NCBI GenBank assembly: GCA_016707445.1 | Contig: JADJHR010000005.1 | Location: forward strand, 551,263-615,262 | Source: Rubrivivax sp. | GTDB taxonomy: Bacteria > Pseudomonadota > Gammaproteobacteria > Burkholderiales > Burkholderiaceae_C | Direction of reading: 5' to 3' | Length of the DNA: 64,000 nucleotides | Shown here: positions 27,019 to 35,695 of the stretch, one piece after another | Position numbering within the stretch: position 1 is the stretch's first letter | Layout: every line of letters begins with the position of its first letter | Translations under genes and position numbers: made by a program | The notes under the pieces: model-generated | What the model saw: the letters and a program-made list of their open reading frames with translations, nothing else | Databases searched by the model: none | Told to the model about the DNA's origin: nothing

Positions 27019-28035
27019 ATGACTCACCGATCACCCATGGACAAACCCCGCGTGCTGGTGGCCCGTGCCATCTTTCCCCAGGTGCTGGACCGCCTGCGTG
27101 AACACTTCGAGGTCGAGGCCAATCCCGACGACCGCATCTACGACCATGCTGAACTGATTCGCCGCCTGCAGGGCAAGCAGGGTGCGCTGACCACGGGCAG
27201 CGAGCGCATCGACGCCGAGGTGCTCGACGCCAACCCGCAGCTGCGGGCGGTGTGCAACATGGCCGTGGGCTACAACAACTTCGACCTGCCGGCCTGCACC
27301 GCGCGTGGCGTGCTGGCGACCAATACGCCCGACGTGCTGACCGAGACCACGGCCGACTTCGGCTTCGCGCTGATGATGGCCGCCGCGCGCCGCATCTGCG
27401 AAAGCGAACATTTCCTGCGCCGCGGTGAATGGACGCGCTGGTCCTACGACATGTTCGTCGGCGCCGACGTGCACGGCGCCACGCTGGGCATCCTGGGCAT
27501 GGGCCGCATCGGCCAGGCGATTGCCCGTCGCGGCGCCTTGGGTTTCGGCATGCGGGTGATTTATCACAACCGCAGCCGATTGCCGGCCGAGCAGGAGTCC
27601 CCGATCGGCGCGCGCTGGGTCGACAAGGCGGCGTTGCTGCGCGAAGCCGACCACCTGGTGCTGGTGCTGCCGTACGGCGCGCAAAGCCACCATGCCATCG
27701 GCGCCGCCGAACTGGCGCAGATGAAGCGCAGCGCGACGCTGACCAACCTGGCGCGCGGTGGCATCGTCGACGACGTGGCGCTGGCCACCGCATTGCGCGA
27801 CCGGCGCATCGCAGCCGCCGGGCTCGATGTGTTCGAGAACGAACCCCGCGTGCACCCCGACCTGCTGGCGCTGAGCAACGTGGTGCTGACACCGCACATC
27901 GCCAGCGCCAGCGTAGCGACCAGGCTGGCGATGGCCAACCTGGCAGCCGACAACCTGATCGCCGCGCTGGGCTGCGGGCCCGACGCCGGGCGACCGCCTT
28001 CCTTGCTGAATCCGCAGCCACGTGGTGCCGACTGA
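27019..28035 (+). CDS. D-2-hydroxyacid dehydrogenase (glyoxylate/hydroxypyruvate reductase type)
   Basis: A 338-residue NAD(P)-dependent D-isomer 2-hydroxyacid dehydrogenase. The substrate-binding segment LRAVCNMAVGYNNFDLPACT, Rossmann loop GILGMGRIGQAIARR, catalytic Arg in TLTNLARGGIVDDVALA, Glu in GLDVFENEPRVHP and His in VLTPHIASASVATR are all present. The pattern is closest to GhrB/GyaR-type glyoxylate and hydroxypyruvate reductases, but substrate is not certain. An alternative ATG is 18 nt downstream (MDKPRVLVARAIF). It overlaps nothing and is followed closely by rmuC. Confidence 0.9.
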   Translation: MTHRSPMDKPRVLVARAIFPQVLDRLREHFEVEANPDDRIYDHAELIRRLQGKQGALTTGSERIDAEVLDANPQLRAVCNMAVGYNNFDLPACTARGVLATNTPDVLTETTADFGFALMMAAARRICESEHFLRRGEWTRWSYDMFVGADVHGATLGILGMGRIGQAIARRGALGFGMRVIYHNRSRLPAEQESPIGARWVDKAALLREADHLVLVLPYGAQSHHAIGAAELAQMKRSATLTNLARGGIVDDVALATALRDRRIAAAGLDVFENEPRVHPDLLALSNVVLTPHIASASVATRLAMANLAADNLIAALGCGPDAGRPPSLLNPQPRGAD

Positions 28036-28047
28036 CACAATGTGACG

Positions 28048-29502
28048 ATGCCCGCCTGGATGCCTGCGCCGCTGCTGATCGTCGGCGCGCTGAACCTGCT
28101 GCTGCTCGTCTGGCTGGCCACCCGCAAGGCCGACCCACGACCCTTGCGCGAGCTGGCCGACGAGTTGCGCCGCGGCGCGCGGGCCGATACCGAGGGCCTG
28201 GAGCGCGACCTGCGCGACGAGCTTGGCCGCCTGGGCAACACCAGCCGGCAGGACCTGGCCAGCTTCCAGTCGATGCTGCTGACCCAGGCCGGCGACGTGG
28301 CGCGCACGCAGAACGAACAGATCGACTCCTTTCGCACGCAGCTGGCCGGCACGCAACAGGCCGTCAGCAGCGCGCTCACCCAGGCCACGCAGGCTCTGGC
28401 CACGCAGGCGCAGAACGCGCGCGACGCGCAGGACGCCGCATTGCGCCGCTTCGGCGACACGCTGGGTGGCCAGCTGCGGCTGCTGTCCGAGGGCAACGAA
28501 CGCCGCCTGACCGAGATGCGCACGGCCGTCGAAGCGCGGTTGACCACGCTGCAGGAAGGCAACGAGCGCAAGCTCGAGCAGATGCGTGCCACGGTCGACG
28601 AAAAGCTGCACGCCACGCTGGAGCAGCGCCTGGGTGAAAGCTTCAAGCAGGTGGCCGACCGGCTGGAGCAGGTGCACAAGGGCCTGGGCGAGATGCAGGG
28701 CCTGGCGCGTGACGTCGGCTCGCTCAGCCGAGTGCTGACCGGTGTGAAGACGCGCGGCGTGTTCGGCGAGATGCAGCTGGCCGCGCTGATCGAGCAGATC
28801 TTCACGCCCGACCAGTACGCCATCAACGTGGCCACCTTACCGGGCAGCAATGAACGAGTGGAGTTCGCACTGCGGCTGCCGGGGCAGAAGACTGACGGCT
28901 CGCCGCTGTGGCTGCCGATCGATGCCAAGTTCCCGCGCGAAGACTATGAGCGGCTGCTTGACGCCAGCGAGCGCGCCGACGCGGGGGGCGTCGAGACGGC
29001 GGCGAAGGCGATCGAGGTGGCACTGCGCAAGCAAGCGCGCAGCATCCGCGACAAGTACGTGGCGCCGCCCTACACCACCGATTTCGCCCTGCTGTTCGTG
29101 CCCAGCGAAGGGCTGTATGCCGAAGTGCTGCGCCGGCCCGGGCTGACCGAGGCGCTGCAGCGCGATTTCAAGATCATCGTGGCCGGCCCGACCACCCTGC
29201 TGGCCATGCTGAACAGCCTGCAGATGGGTTTTCGCACGCTGGCCCTCGAAAAGCGTTCGGCAGAGGTGTGGGAGGTTCTGGGCGCCGTGAAGACCGAGTT
29301 TGGCAAATTCGGTGATGCACTGGCACACACGCGCAAGAAGCTGCAGGAAGCGACCAATACCATCGACGCCGCGCAGTCTCGCAGCAACGTGATGACACGT
29401 CGTCTGAAGGCGGTGGAGGCACTGCCCGAGCCGCGCGCGCTCGAACTGCTGCCGCCCGACGCGGTGGCGGACGACGACACCAGGGACGCGGTCGGTGCCT
29501 GA
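28048..29502 (+). CDS. rmuC: DNA recombination protein RmuC
   Basis: A 484-residue RmuC family protein. A single N-terminal transmembrane helix (PLLIVGALNLLLLVWLA) is followed by a long coiled coil (about 30-230). The PD-(D/E)XK-like RmuC domain then contains VLTGVKTRGVFGEMQLAALI, PIDAKFPREDYERLL and IVAGPTTLLAMLNSLQMGFR. RmuC lowers the frequency of inversions at short inverted repeats and has been linked to anti-phage defence in some species. GTG 28042 is an alternative start two codons earlier. The stop overlaps the MFS gene start. Confidence 0.93.
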   Translation: MPAWMPAPLLIVGALNLLLLVWLATRKADPRPLRELADELRRGARADTEGLERDLRDELGRLGNTSRQDLASFQSMLLTQAGDVARTQNEQIDSFRTQLAGTQQAVSSALTQATQALATQAQNARDAQDAALRRFGDTLGGQLRLLSEGNERRLTEMRTAVEARLTTLQEGNERKLEQMRATVDEKLHATLEQRLGESFKQVADRLEQVHKGLGEMQGLARDVGSLSRVLTGVKTRGVFGEMQLAALIEQIFTPDQYAINVATLPGSNERVEFALRLPGQKTDGSPLWLPIDAKFPREDYERLLDASERADAGGVETAAKAIEVALRKQARSIRDKYVAPPYTTDFALLFVPSEGLYAEVLRRPGLTEALQRDFKIIVAGPTTLLAMLNSLQMGFRTLALEKRSAEVWEVLGAVKTEFGKFGDALAHTRKKLQEATNTIDAAQSRSNVMTRRLKAVEALPEPRALELLPPDAVADDDTRDAVGA

Positions 29503-30706
29503 CGATCAGCCCGCAGCGTCCGGTGCTGCCCTGTCGTCGCGGCTGCTGCTGGCGCTGATCGTCGCGCAGCTGGGTCTGCATGCGGCGATGTCGGGCTTGC
29601 GCATGGCCACGCCCTTGCAGGCACTGCGCCTGGGCGCCAGCGCCTGGACGGTGGGCATCCTGCTGGCCCTGTTCGCTGCCGCGCCGGTGGTGCTGGCACT
29701 GTACGCGGGGCGCCTGGCGGATCGCTGGGGCTACCACCGGCCGGTGCGGGTCTCGGCGGCCTTGGCGATGGTGGGCATGGCCTTTGCCGTGCTGTCGAAC
29801 GCGCTGCCGGCAGACTGGCCTTTGCTGGCCCTGTGCGTGGCCGCCACCTTGACCGGTTGTGCCGCCAACATGGGCGTGCTGGCGATGCAGCGCACGGCGG
29901 GCCTGGCCGCACGCGACGCCACCGAACGCATCCGCTTCTTCAGCTGGCTGGGCATTGCACCTGCGTTCAGCAATGTGGTCGGGCCGGTGGCCTCGGGCCT
30001 GATGATCGACGGCACCGGGTTCACCGGCGCCTACCTGCTGCTGATGGCGCTGCCGTTGCTGACCTTGGCTGCAGCACGCCGCGTGCCGGTCACCCCGACG
30101 CGCGTCGTGGCAACCGTCGGGGCGCCCAGGCAGACGGCCTGGGACCTGCTGGCGCTGCCGGGCATGCGGCGGCTGCTGATCGTCAACTGGCTGTTCTCGA
30201 TGTGCTGGGACGTGCATTCGTTTGCCGTCCCGATCCTCGGGCACGAGCGGGCGTTCAGCGCCAGCACCATCGGTTTCATCCTCGGCACCTTCACGCTGGC
30301 AGTCACGGGTGTGCGCCTGCTGATTCCGATGCTGGCGCACCGCATCACCGAGGCCAAGGTGCTGCAGGGCGCAATGATCGCCAGTGCGTTGGTGTTCAGC
30401 CTCTACCCGCTGGCCGGCAGCCCCTGGTTGATGGCGGCTCTGGCGGCGCTGCTGGGGCTGTCGCTGGGGGTGGCGCAGCCGCTGATCATGACCACGCTGC
30501 ACCACCTGACCCCCGAGGGGCGGCACGGCGAGTCATTGGCCTTTCGCACGATGGCGATCAACGCGTCGAGCACGGTCATGCCCTTGCTCTTCGGCGCTCT
30601 GGGCAGCGCGGTCGGGGCGGCCGCGTTGTTCTGGTCGGTCGGTGGCGCCGTCGGCGCTGGCTCCTGGCTGGCACGCCGGCTGGCCAGCGTGCGCGGTGGG
30701 CCCTGA
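29495..30706 (+). CDS. MFS transporter
   Basis: A 403-residue major-facilitator protein with 12 predicted transmembrane helices. The typical loop 2-3 motif appears as YAGRLADRWGYHRPVRVSAA, and motif-like FFSWLGIAPAFSNVVGPVAS lies in the first half. GTG 29495 overlaps the rmuC stop by 8 nt, so translation is probably coupled. Charged residues inside the helices are few, and I cannot infer a substrate; drug-type exporters look similar. Confidence 0.88.
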   Translation: MPDDQPAASGAALSSRLLLALIVAQLGLHAAMSGLRMATPLQALRLGASAWTVGILLALFAAAPVVLALYAGRLADRWGYHRPVRVSAALAMVGMAFAVLSNALPADWPLLALCVAATLTGCAANMGVLAMQRTAGLAARDATERIRFFSWLGIAPAFSNVVGPVASGLMIDGTGFTGAYLLLMALPLLTLAAARRVPVTPTRVVATVGAPRQTAWDLLALPGMRRLLIVNWLFSMCWDVHSFAVPILGHERAFSASTIGFILGTFTLAVTGVRLLIPMLAHRITEAKVLQGAMIASALVFSLYPLAGSPWLMAALAALLGLSLGVAQPLIMTTLHHLTPEGRHGESLAFRTMAINASSTVMPLLFGALGSAVGAAALFWSVGGAVGAGSWLARRLASVRGGP

Positions 30707-30715
30707 CGCTGCCGA

Positions 30716-31348
30716 CTAGAACCTGAACGCGGGACTCGATGCCGGCAACTCACCGTTGGCCGCAGCGCGTGGCGGCGGCGGCAGCGATGGCAGCGCCGTC
30801 GTGGCCGGGGCCGATGCCGTAGCGGCCACACGCGATACCAGGGCGGTAGCGGCCGGCGCCTGCCAACCCGGCGGCAGGCGGGATTCGCGCGGGTAGCCTG
30901 CCGCGTCCAGGTATTGGCCCCAGTCATCGGGGTTGAAGCCACGCAGCGCCTGCGCGCCGATGGTCAGCGTCGGCACTGTGCGGCCGCCGGAAAGTCGCTC
31001 AAGCGCACTGCTGTCGTCGCCGGTGACGATGCGCCGCTCGCTGTAGGGGATGCCGCGCTGCTGCAGCAACTGCCGACCGCTGTCGCAGGGCGTGCAGACG
31101 GTCGCGGCATACAGCGTCACCGGGTAACGTGCCGCCACCTGTCGCAGTTCGAAGGGCAGGCTGGTGCTGCTCGGGGCTGGCGTGGCGGCTGCGGCACGGC
31201 CCAGGGTGCTGATCTTGGCAGTGTCGGACACCGGCGGACGGTCGGTGTAGGTCACGGCGCCGTCGGGAGCAACGACCTTGTACTGCGCCAGCGACGCGCC
31301 CGCCAGGCTGGCCATCAGCAGGGCGACCGGCAGATGTCGAGGTTTCAT
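30716..31348 (-). CDS. secreted glutaredoxin-like protein with DUF4124 domain
   Basis: A 210-residue exported protein. Signal peptide (cleaved near SLAGASLA-Q), then a DUF4124 domain (YKVVAPDGAVTYTDRPPVSD), then a glutaredoxin/thioredoxin-fold domain (about 70-150). The latter has redox motif CTPC in TLYAATVCTPCDSGRQLLQQ and the cis-Pro in GGRTVPTLTIGA. The C-terminal 60 residues are Ala/Pro/Ser-rich and probably disordered. A periplasmic thiol-redox role is likely; the partner is unknown. It converges with the MFS gene with 9 nt between stops. Confidence 0.85.
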   Translation of the reverse strand: MKPRHLPVALLMASLAGASLAQYKVVAPDGAVTYTDRPPVSDTAKISTLGRAAAATPAPSSTSLPFELRQVAARYPVTLYAATVCTPCDSGRQLLQQRGIPYSERRIVTGDDSSALERLSGGRTVPTLTIGAQALRGFNPDDWGQYLDAAGYPRESRLPPGWQAPAATALVSRVAATASAPATTALPSLPPPPRAAANGELPASSPAFRF

Positions 31349-31416
31349 GGGGCGGCACCGGGCGGGATGAAGGCCTGATTATGTTGCCGGCACGGGGCGG
31401 GCAAGGCAGCGTCGGA

Positions 31417-32252
<836 letters not shown>

Positions 32253-32268
<16 letters not shown>

Positions 32269-32981
32269 GTGATTGCTCCAGAAAAAAGATTGCTCCAGAA
32301 AAAAAGCCGCTCGATCGAGCGGCCTGGTGAGCGGCCTCGATGGCCGCTACGGGGCGGGTCAGGTCTTGGCCGGGCGCCGAGCGCGATCTTCAGCAGATCG
32401 GCCACCGTGTTGGCGTTGAGCTTTTCCATGATGTTGGCGCGATGCGCCTCGACCGTCTTGATGCTGATGCCCAGGTCGTCGGCGATCTGCTTGTTCAGCC
32501 GGCCGGCGACGATGCGCTCGAGCACCTGCGCCTCGCGCGTGGTCAGTCGTGACAGCAGGGCGTCGCGGCTGGCCTGTTCCTGGTGATGGCTGAAGGCGTT
32601 GCGCGCCTCGTCGAGCATGCGCTCGACCAGGCCCAGCAGCTCTTCTTCCTTGAAGGGCTTCTCAATGAAGTCCATCGCACCCTTCTTCATCGTTGTCACC
32701 GCCATCGGCACGTCGCCATGCCCGGTGATGAAGACGATGGGGAGCGGGCTGCGCCGTTCAAGCAGGCGGTCCTGCAGTTCAAGCCCGCTCATGCCGTCCA
32801 TGCGGATGTCGGCGATCAGGCAGGCGACTTCGCGCGGGTCAAAGCGCGACAGGAAGGATTCTGACGAGTCGAAACACTTGACCCGGTAGTCCTTGCCTTC
32901 GAGCAACCACTGCAGCGAATCGCGCACCGCCTCGTCGTCATCGACCACGTAGACGGTGCCTTTCTTGGGGATCAGGCTCAT
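32253..32981 (-). CDS. FixJ/LuxR-type response regulator with anomalous C-terminus
   Basis: A receiver domain (about 8-122) has acidic pocket DDDEAVRD, phospho-acceptor Asp in CLIADIRMDGMSGLEL, Thr in VFITGHGDVPM and Lys in FIEKPFKEEEL. It is joined to a LuxR/GerE helix-turn-helix (LTTREAQVLERIVAGRLNKQ, IADDLGISIKTVEAHRANIM). After LLKIALGARPRPDP the frame runs about 35 residues further, through a perfect terminator hairpin and into folD, ending ...FSGAITWQRN. In the next frame GCC AAG ACC TGA would end the protein right after the HTH, so a one-base indel is likely. The regulatory domains are intact. The start overlaps the sensor kinase stop (ATGA). Confidence 0.9.
32299..32323 (-). terminator. 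intrinsic terminator behind the two-component operon
   Basis: GCCGCTCGATCGAGCGGC is a perfect 18-bp palindrome followed on the minus strand by seven T. It lies inside the annotated tail of the response regulator and 31 bp before folD. The T-run and the next 17 bp (GATTGCTCCAGAAAAAA on the plus strand) are duplicated in tandem at 32271-32305. Confidence 0.88.
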
Positions 32982-35539
32982 TCGGAGGTGATGGTGGTGG
33001 GCTGGGCGGGTTCGGCGCGGGCGGCCGAATCGTCGGTGCGCGCGGGCAGTTCAACCGGCAGGGTGAAGGCGAAGCGGCACCCCACGACGGCGGAGCCATT
33101 GTAGAGGTTCTGTGCCCTGATCCGGCCGCGGTGCGACTCGATGATCGAACGGCACAGCAAGAGCCCGATGCCCAGGCCCTCGGCCTTGGTCGAGAAGAAG
33201 GCCTCGTACAGCCTGGCGCTGACTTCGTCGTTCAGGCCCGGCCCCATGTCGGTGACGCTGAACTCGATCACGCCGCCTTCGTCCACCGTGTGGCGCGGCA
33301 CCACGCGCAGTTCGATGTGGCGTCGCGCCGTCGCCAGCCCTGCGGTGTCGATGGCCTCGGCCGCGTTGCGCAGCAGGTTCAGCACCACCTGCTCGATCAA
33401 GATCGGGTCGACCAGCAGTTCGGGCAGGTGCTGCGCCACGTAGGTGTGGATGGCCACGTTGCGCCGGCGCAGTTCGATGCCGGCCAGGTCGACCGCGTCC
33501 TCGACGATCTGACTGGCCTGCGCCGGCTGGCGCTGCGGCTCGCTGCGCTTCACGAAGGCGCGGATGCGCTTGATGATCTGGCCGGCACGCTCGGCCTGGC
33601 GCGCGGTCTTCTGCAGGGCCGCGACCAGGTCGTCGCGCTCGATGGTGTCAGCAAGCACGCGCGACACCATGCCGTTGCAATAGTTGGTGATCGCCGTCAG
33701 CGGCTGGTTGAGTTCGTGCGCCACCGATGACGCCATCTCTCCCATCGTCACCAGCCGGCTCGTGACCTGGGCCTTCTCGGCCTGTGCCGAGGCCTGCTCT
33801 TCGGCGCGCAGGCGCGCGGTGATGTCGGTGGCGATCAGCATCTGCGCCAGGCGGCCGTCGGTCCATTGCAGGTAGCGCGAGCGCACGTCGAACCACTTCT
33901 GCATCGATTCGATGAACACCTCGCGCGGGCTGGTGCCCAGCTCGGTCAGCTCCTGCGTGGGCAGGCCCGACAGGTGGTCGATCGAATCCTCGCCTTCGGC
34001 CTCGAAGTCCATCGGCGTGCCACCGGCCATGATGAGGTGGCCGCGCGCGTCGCCTCCGAACCAGAGCCGGTAAGAACGATTGGCGAACAGCAGCTCACCT
34101 TGTTGCACCGACAGCACCGAGACCGACGCGTCCAGGCCCTCGAGCACGGTGGTGAAGCGCTCGTGGCTGGCCGAGAGCTGGTCGCGGATGCGCTTGGCCT
34201 CGGTGATGTTGGTCATGCTGGTCATCCAGCCGGTCTGCTGGCCGCGCGGGTCGATCAGCGGCGACACGTACATGCGCGCATCGAAGCGTGAGCCGTCCTT
34301 GCGCATCACCTTGACTTCGATGCCGCCGGCCGGGCTGCGCCCCTGCAACTCCTGCTGCAGCAGGCGGGCGTTCTCGTCGATGCGGTCGGGTGGCCAGTAG
34401 GGATAGGGCGGCAGCCGGCCGACCAGCTCGGACTCGGCGTAGCCGGTCATCTGGCAGAACGCGGCGTTGACGTAGCTGATGCGGCCCTCGAGGTCCATCG
34501 CGCGCATGCCGGTCGGCATCGAGTTTTCCATCGCGCGTCGAAAATTCGTCTCCTGCACCAGCGCCGACTGGATCTGCGCGCGCCGTCGCACGTGGCGCCA
34601 GGTGCCGAGCAGCATCCATACCGTCAACACCGACAGCGCCACCACCATCCAGAACAAGGTGTTGCTGATCAGGCCGATCGAGGTGCGGTAGCCCAGCCCG
34701 CGCAGCGTCAACCCGATCGTGGGCGGGCCCAGGGGTTCCTCATCGATCAGCGGTGCGCGATTGCTGGCGGCGCGCGGCGAGAGGGACATGGTGCTGGCCA
34801 GGGTGCGCTGCTGGTCGTCGAGCACCGCGATCGAGTGGCGTCGCACCACCTCGGCGGGCACGTGGTTGCGCAGCAGCGTGTCGATCGAATACTCGACCAC
34901 CAGGGTGCCGGCAAAGGTGTTGCGCTCGATCAGGGGCAGGTAGAGCTGGAACACCGGGTTGCCCGAACTTGACGTGAAGCTGTGCGAGTAGGCCGGTTGC
35001 CGGCTTTCCCAGGCCGAGCGGAAGGCCAGTTCTGGTTCGTTGTCGTAGCCGGCCTTCGGCAGCGAAGGGTCGGGCTCGGTGGGGTTGAGCGCCTCCGGCA
35101 GGTACAGCAACGGGTAATGGCTGGCCTTGACATTGCGGCGTGCGCCCAGCCAGTCAAGGTGGGTGACCTCAGGCCGCTCACGCGTGAAGTCGGCTGCCAT
35201 GGCGGCAAACGCAACCTGATCGACGGTGCGCGTCACCAGGTCGCGTGCCATGCGGATCAACTGCTCCTGGTTCTGGATCAGGCGCAGGTTGATCTGCTGC
35301 TGGGTGATTTCAGTGTCACGCCTGACCGACTCGGTTTCGCGCTCGATTTCCTCGTTGCGCAGATACCAGAAGGCCGAAATGATGGCCGCCAGGAACAGCA
35401 GCACCGACGACAGCGGCGCCAGGGTGGCGAAGCGGTCCTGGCGCGCCGGCGACTGACGCCGCCACCACAGGCCGAACAGGCGGCGGGCGCCGGGCAAGGC
35501 AGCGCCGGCGCCGCTGGAGGGACTGCGGAGACGAACCAT
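32978..35539 (-). CDS. membrane PAS sensor histidine kinase
   Basis: A kinase of about 853 residues. N-terminal transmembrane helix (SSVLLFLAAIISAFWYLRNE), a periplasmic sensory domain of about 230 residues, and a second helix (NTLFWMVVALSVLTVWMLLG). A PAS domain with PAC (MENSMPTGMRAMDLEGRISY) and a second degenerate PAS follow. Then come HisKA with H-box MASSVAHELNQPLTAITNY and HATPase_c (VVLNLLRNAAEAID, DMGPGL, GLGIGLLLCRSIIESHRGRI). ATG 35539 (MVRLRSPS) is used; GTG 35563 is possible. It is coupled to the FixJ-type regulator and divergent from aceE, so control of the pyruvate dehydrogenase operon is a reasonable guess. Confidence 0.9.
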   Translation of the reverse strand: MVRLRSPSSGAGAALPGARRLFGLWWRRQSPARQDRFATLAPLSSVLLFLAAIISAFWYLRNEEIERETESVRRDTEITQQQINLRLIQNQEQLIRMARDLVTRTVDQVAFAAMAADFTRERPEVTHLDWLGARRNVKASHYPLLYLPEALNPTEPDPSLPKAGYDNEPELAFRSAWESRQPAYSHSFTSSSGNPVFQLYLPLIERNTFAGTLVVEYSIDTLLRNHVPAEVVRRHSIAVLDDQQRTLASTMSLSPRAASNRAPLIDEEPLGPPTIGLTLRGLGYRTSIGLISNTLFWMVVALSVLTVWMLLGTWRHVRRRAQIQSALVQETNFRRAMENSMPTGMRAMDLEGRISYVNAAFCQMTGYAESELVGRLPPYPYWPPDRIDENARLLQQELQGRSPAGGIEVKVMRKDGSRFDARMYVSPLIDPRGQQTGWMTSMTNITEAKRIRDQLSASHERFTTVLEGLDASVSVLSVQQGELLFANRSYRLWFGGDARGHLIMAGGTPMDFEAEGEDSIDHLSGLPTQELTELGTSPREVFIESMQKWFDVRSRYLQWTDGRLAQMLIATDITARLRAEEQASAQAEKAQVTSRLVTMGEMASSVAHELNQPLTAITNYCNGMVSRVLADTIERDDLVAALQKTARQAERAGQIIKRIRAFVKRSEPQRQPAQASQIVEDAVDLAGIELRRRNVAIHTYVAQHLPELLVDPILIEQVVLNLLRNAAEAIDTAGLATARRHIELRVVPRHTVDEGGVIEFSVTDMGPGLNDEVSARLYEAFFSTKAEGLGIGLLLCRSIIESHRGRIRAQNLYNGSAVVGCRFAFTLPVELPARTDDSAARAEPAQPTTITSE

Positions 35540-35632
35540 GCGGGGATTATCCGGGCGCGTCACGCAGCTTATGGTTGGTACTCGCGATGATGCTTATATT
35601 TCACATCACAAAACAGCAAGGCACGATTTGAA

Positions 35633-35664
35633 ATGCATTGAACCTGTGGCAAACTTCGATGCAT
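35633..35664. promoter_or_regulatory. inverted repeat upstream of aceE, candidate operator
   Basis: ATGCATTGAA and TTCGATGCAT are inverted copies with one mismatch, separated by 12 bp and centred about 47 bp before the aceE start. This spacing suits a dimeric regulator; the divergent FixJ-type regulator is a candidate. No PdhR-type AATTGGT site is seen. Confidence 0.4.
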
Positions 35665-35695
35665 CCTGAAAACAGCCCCAGACAAGGAGACACGC

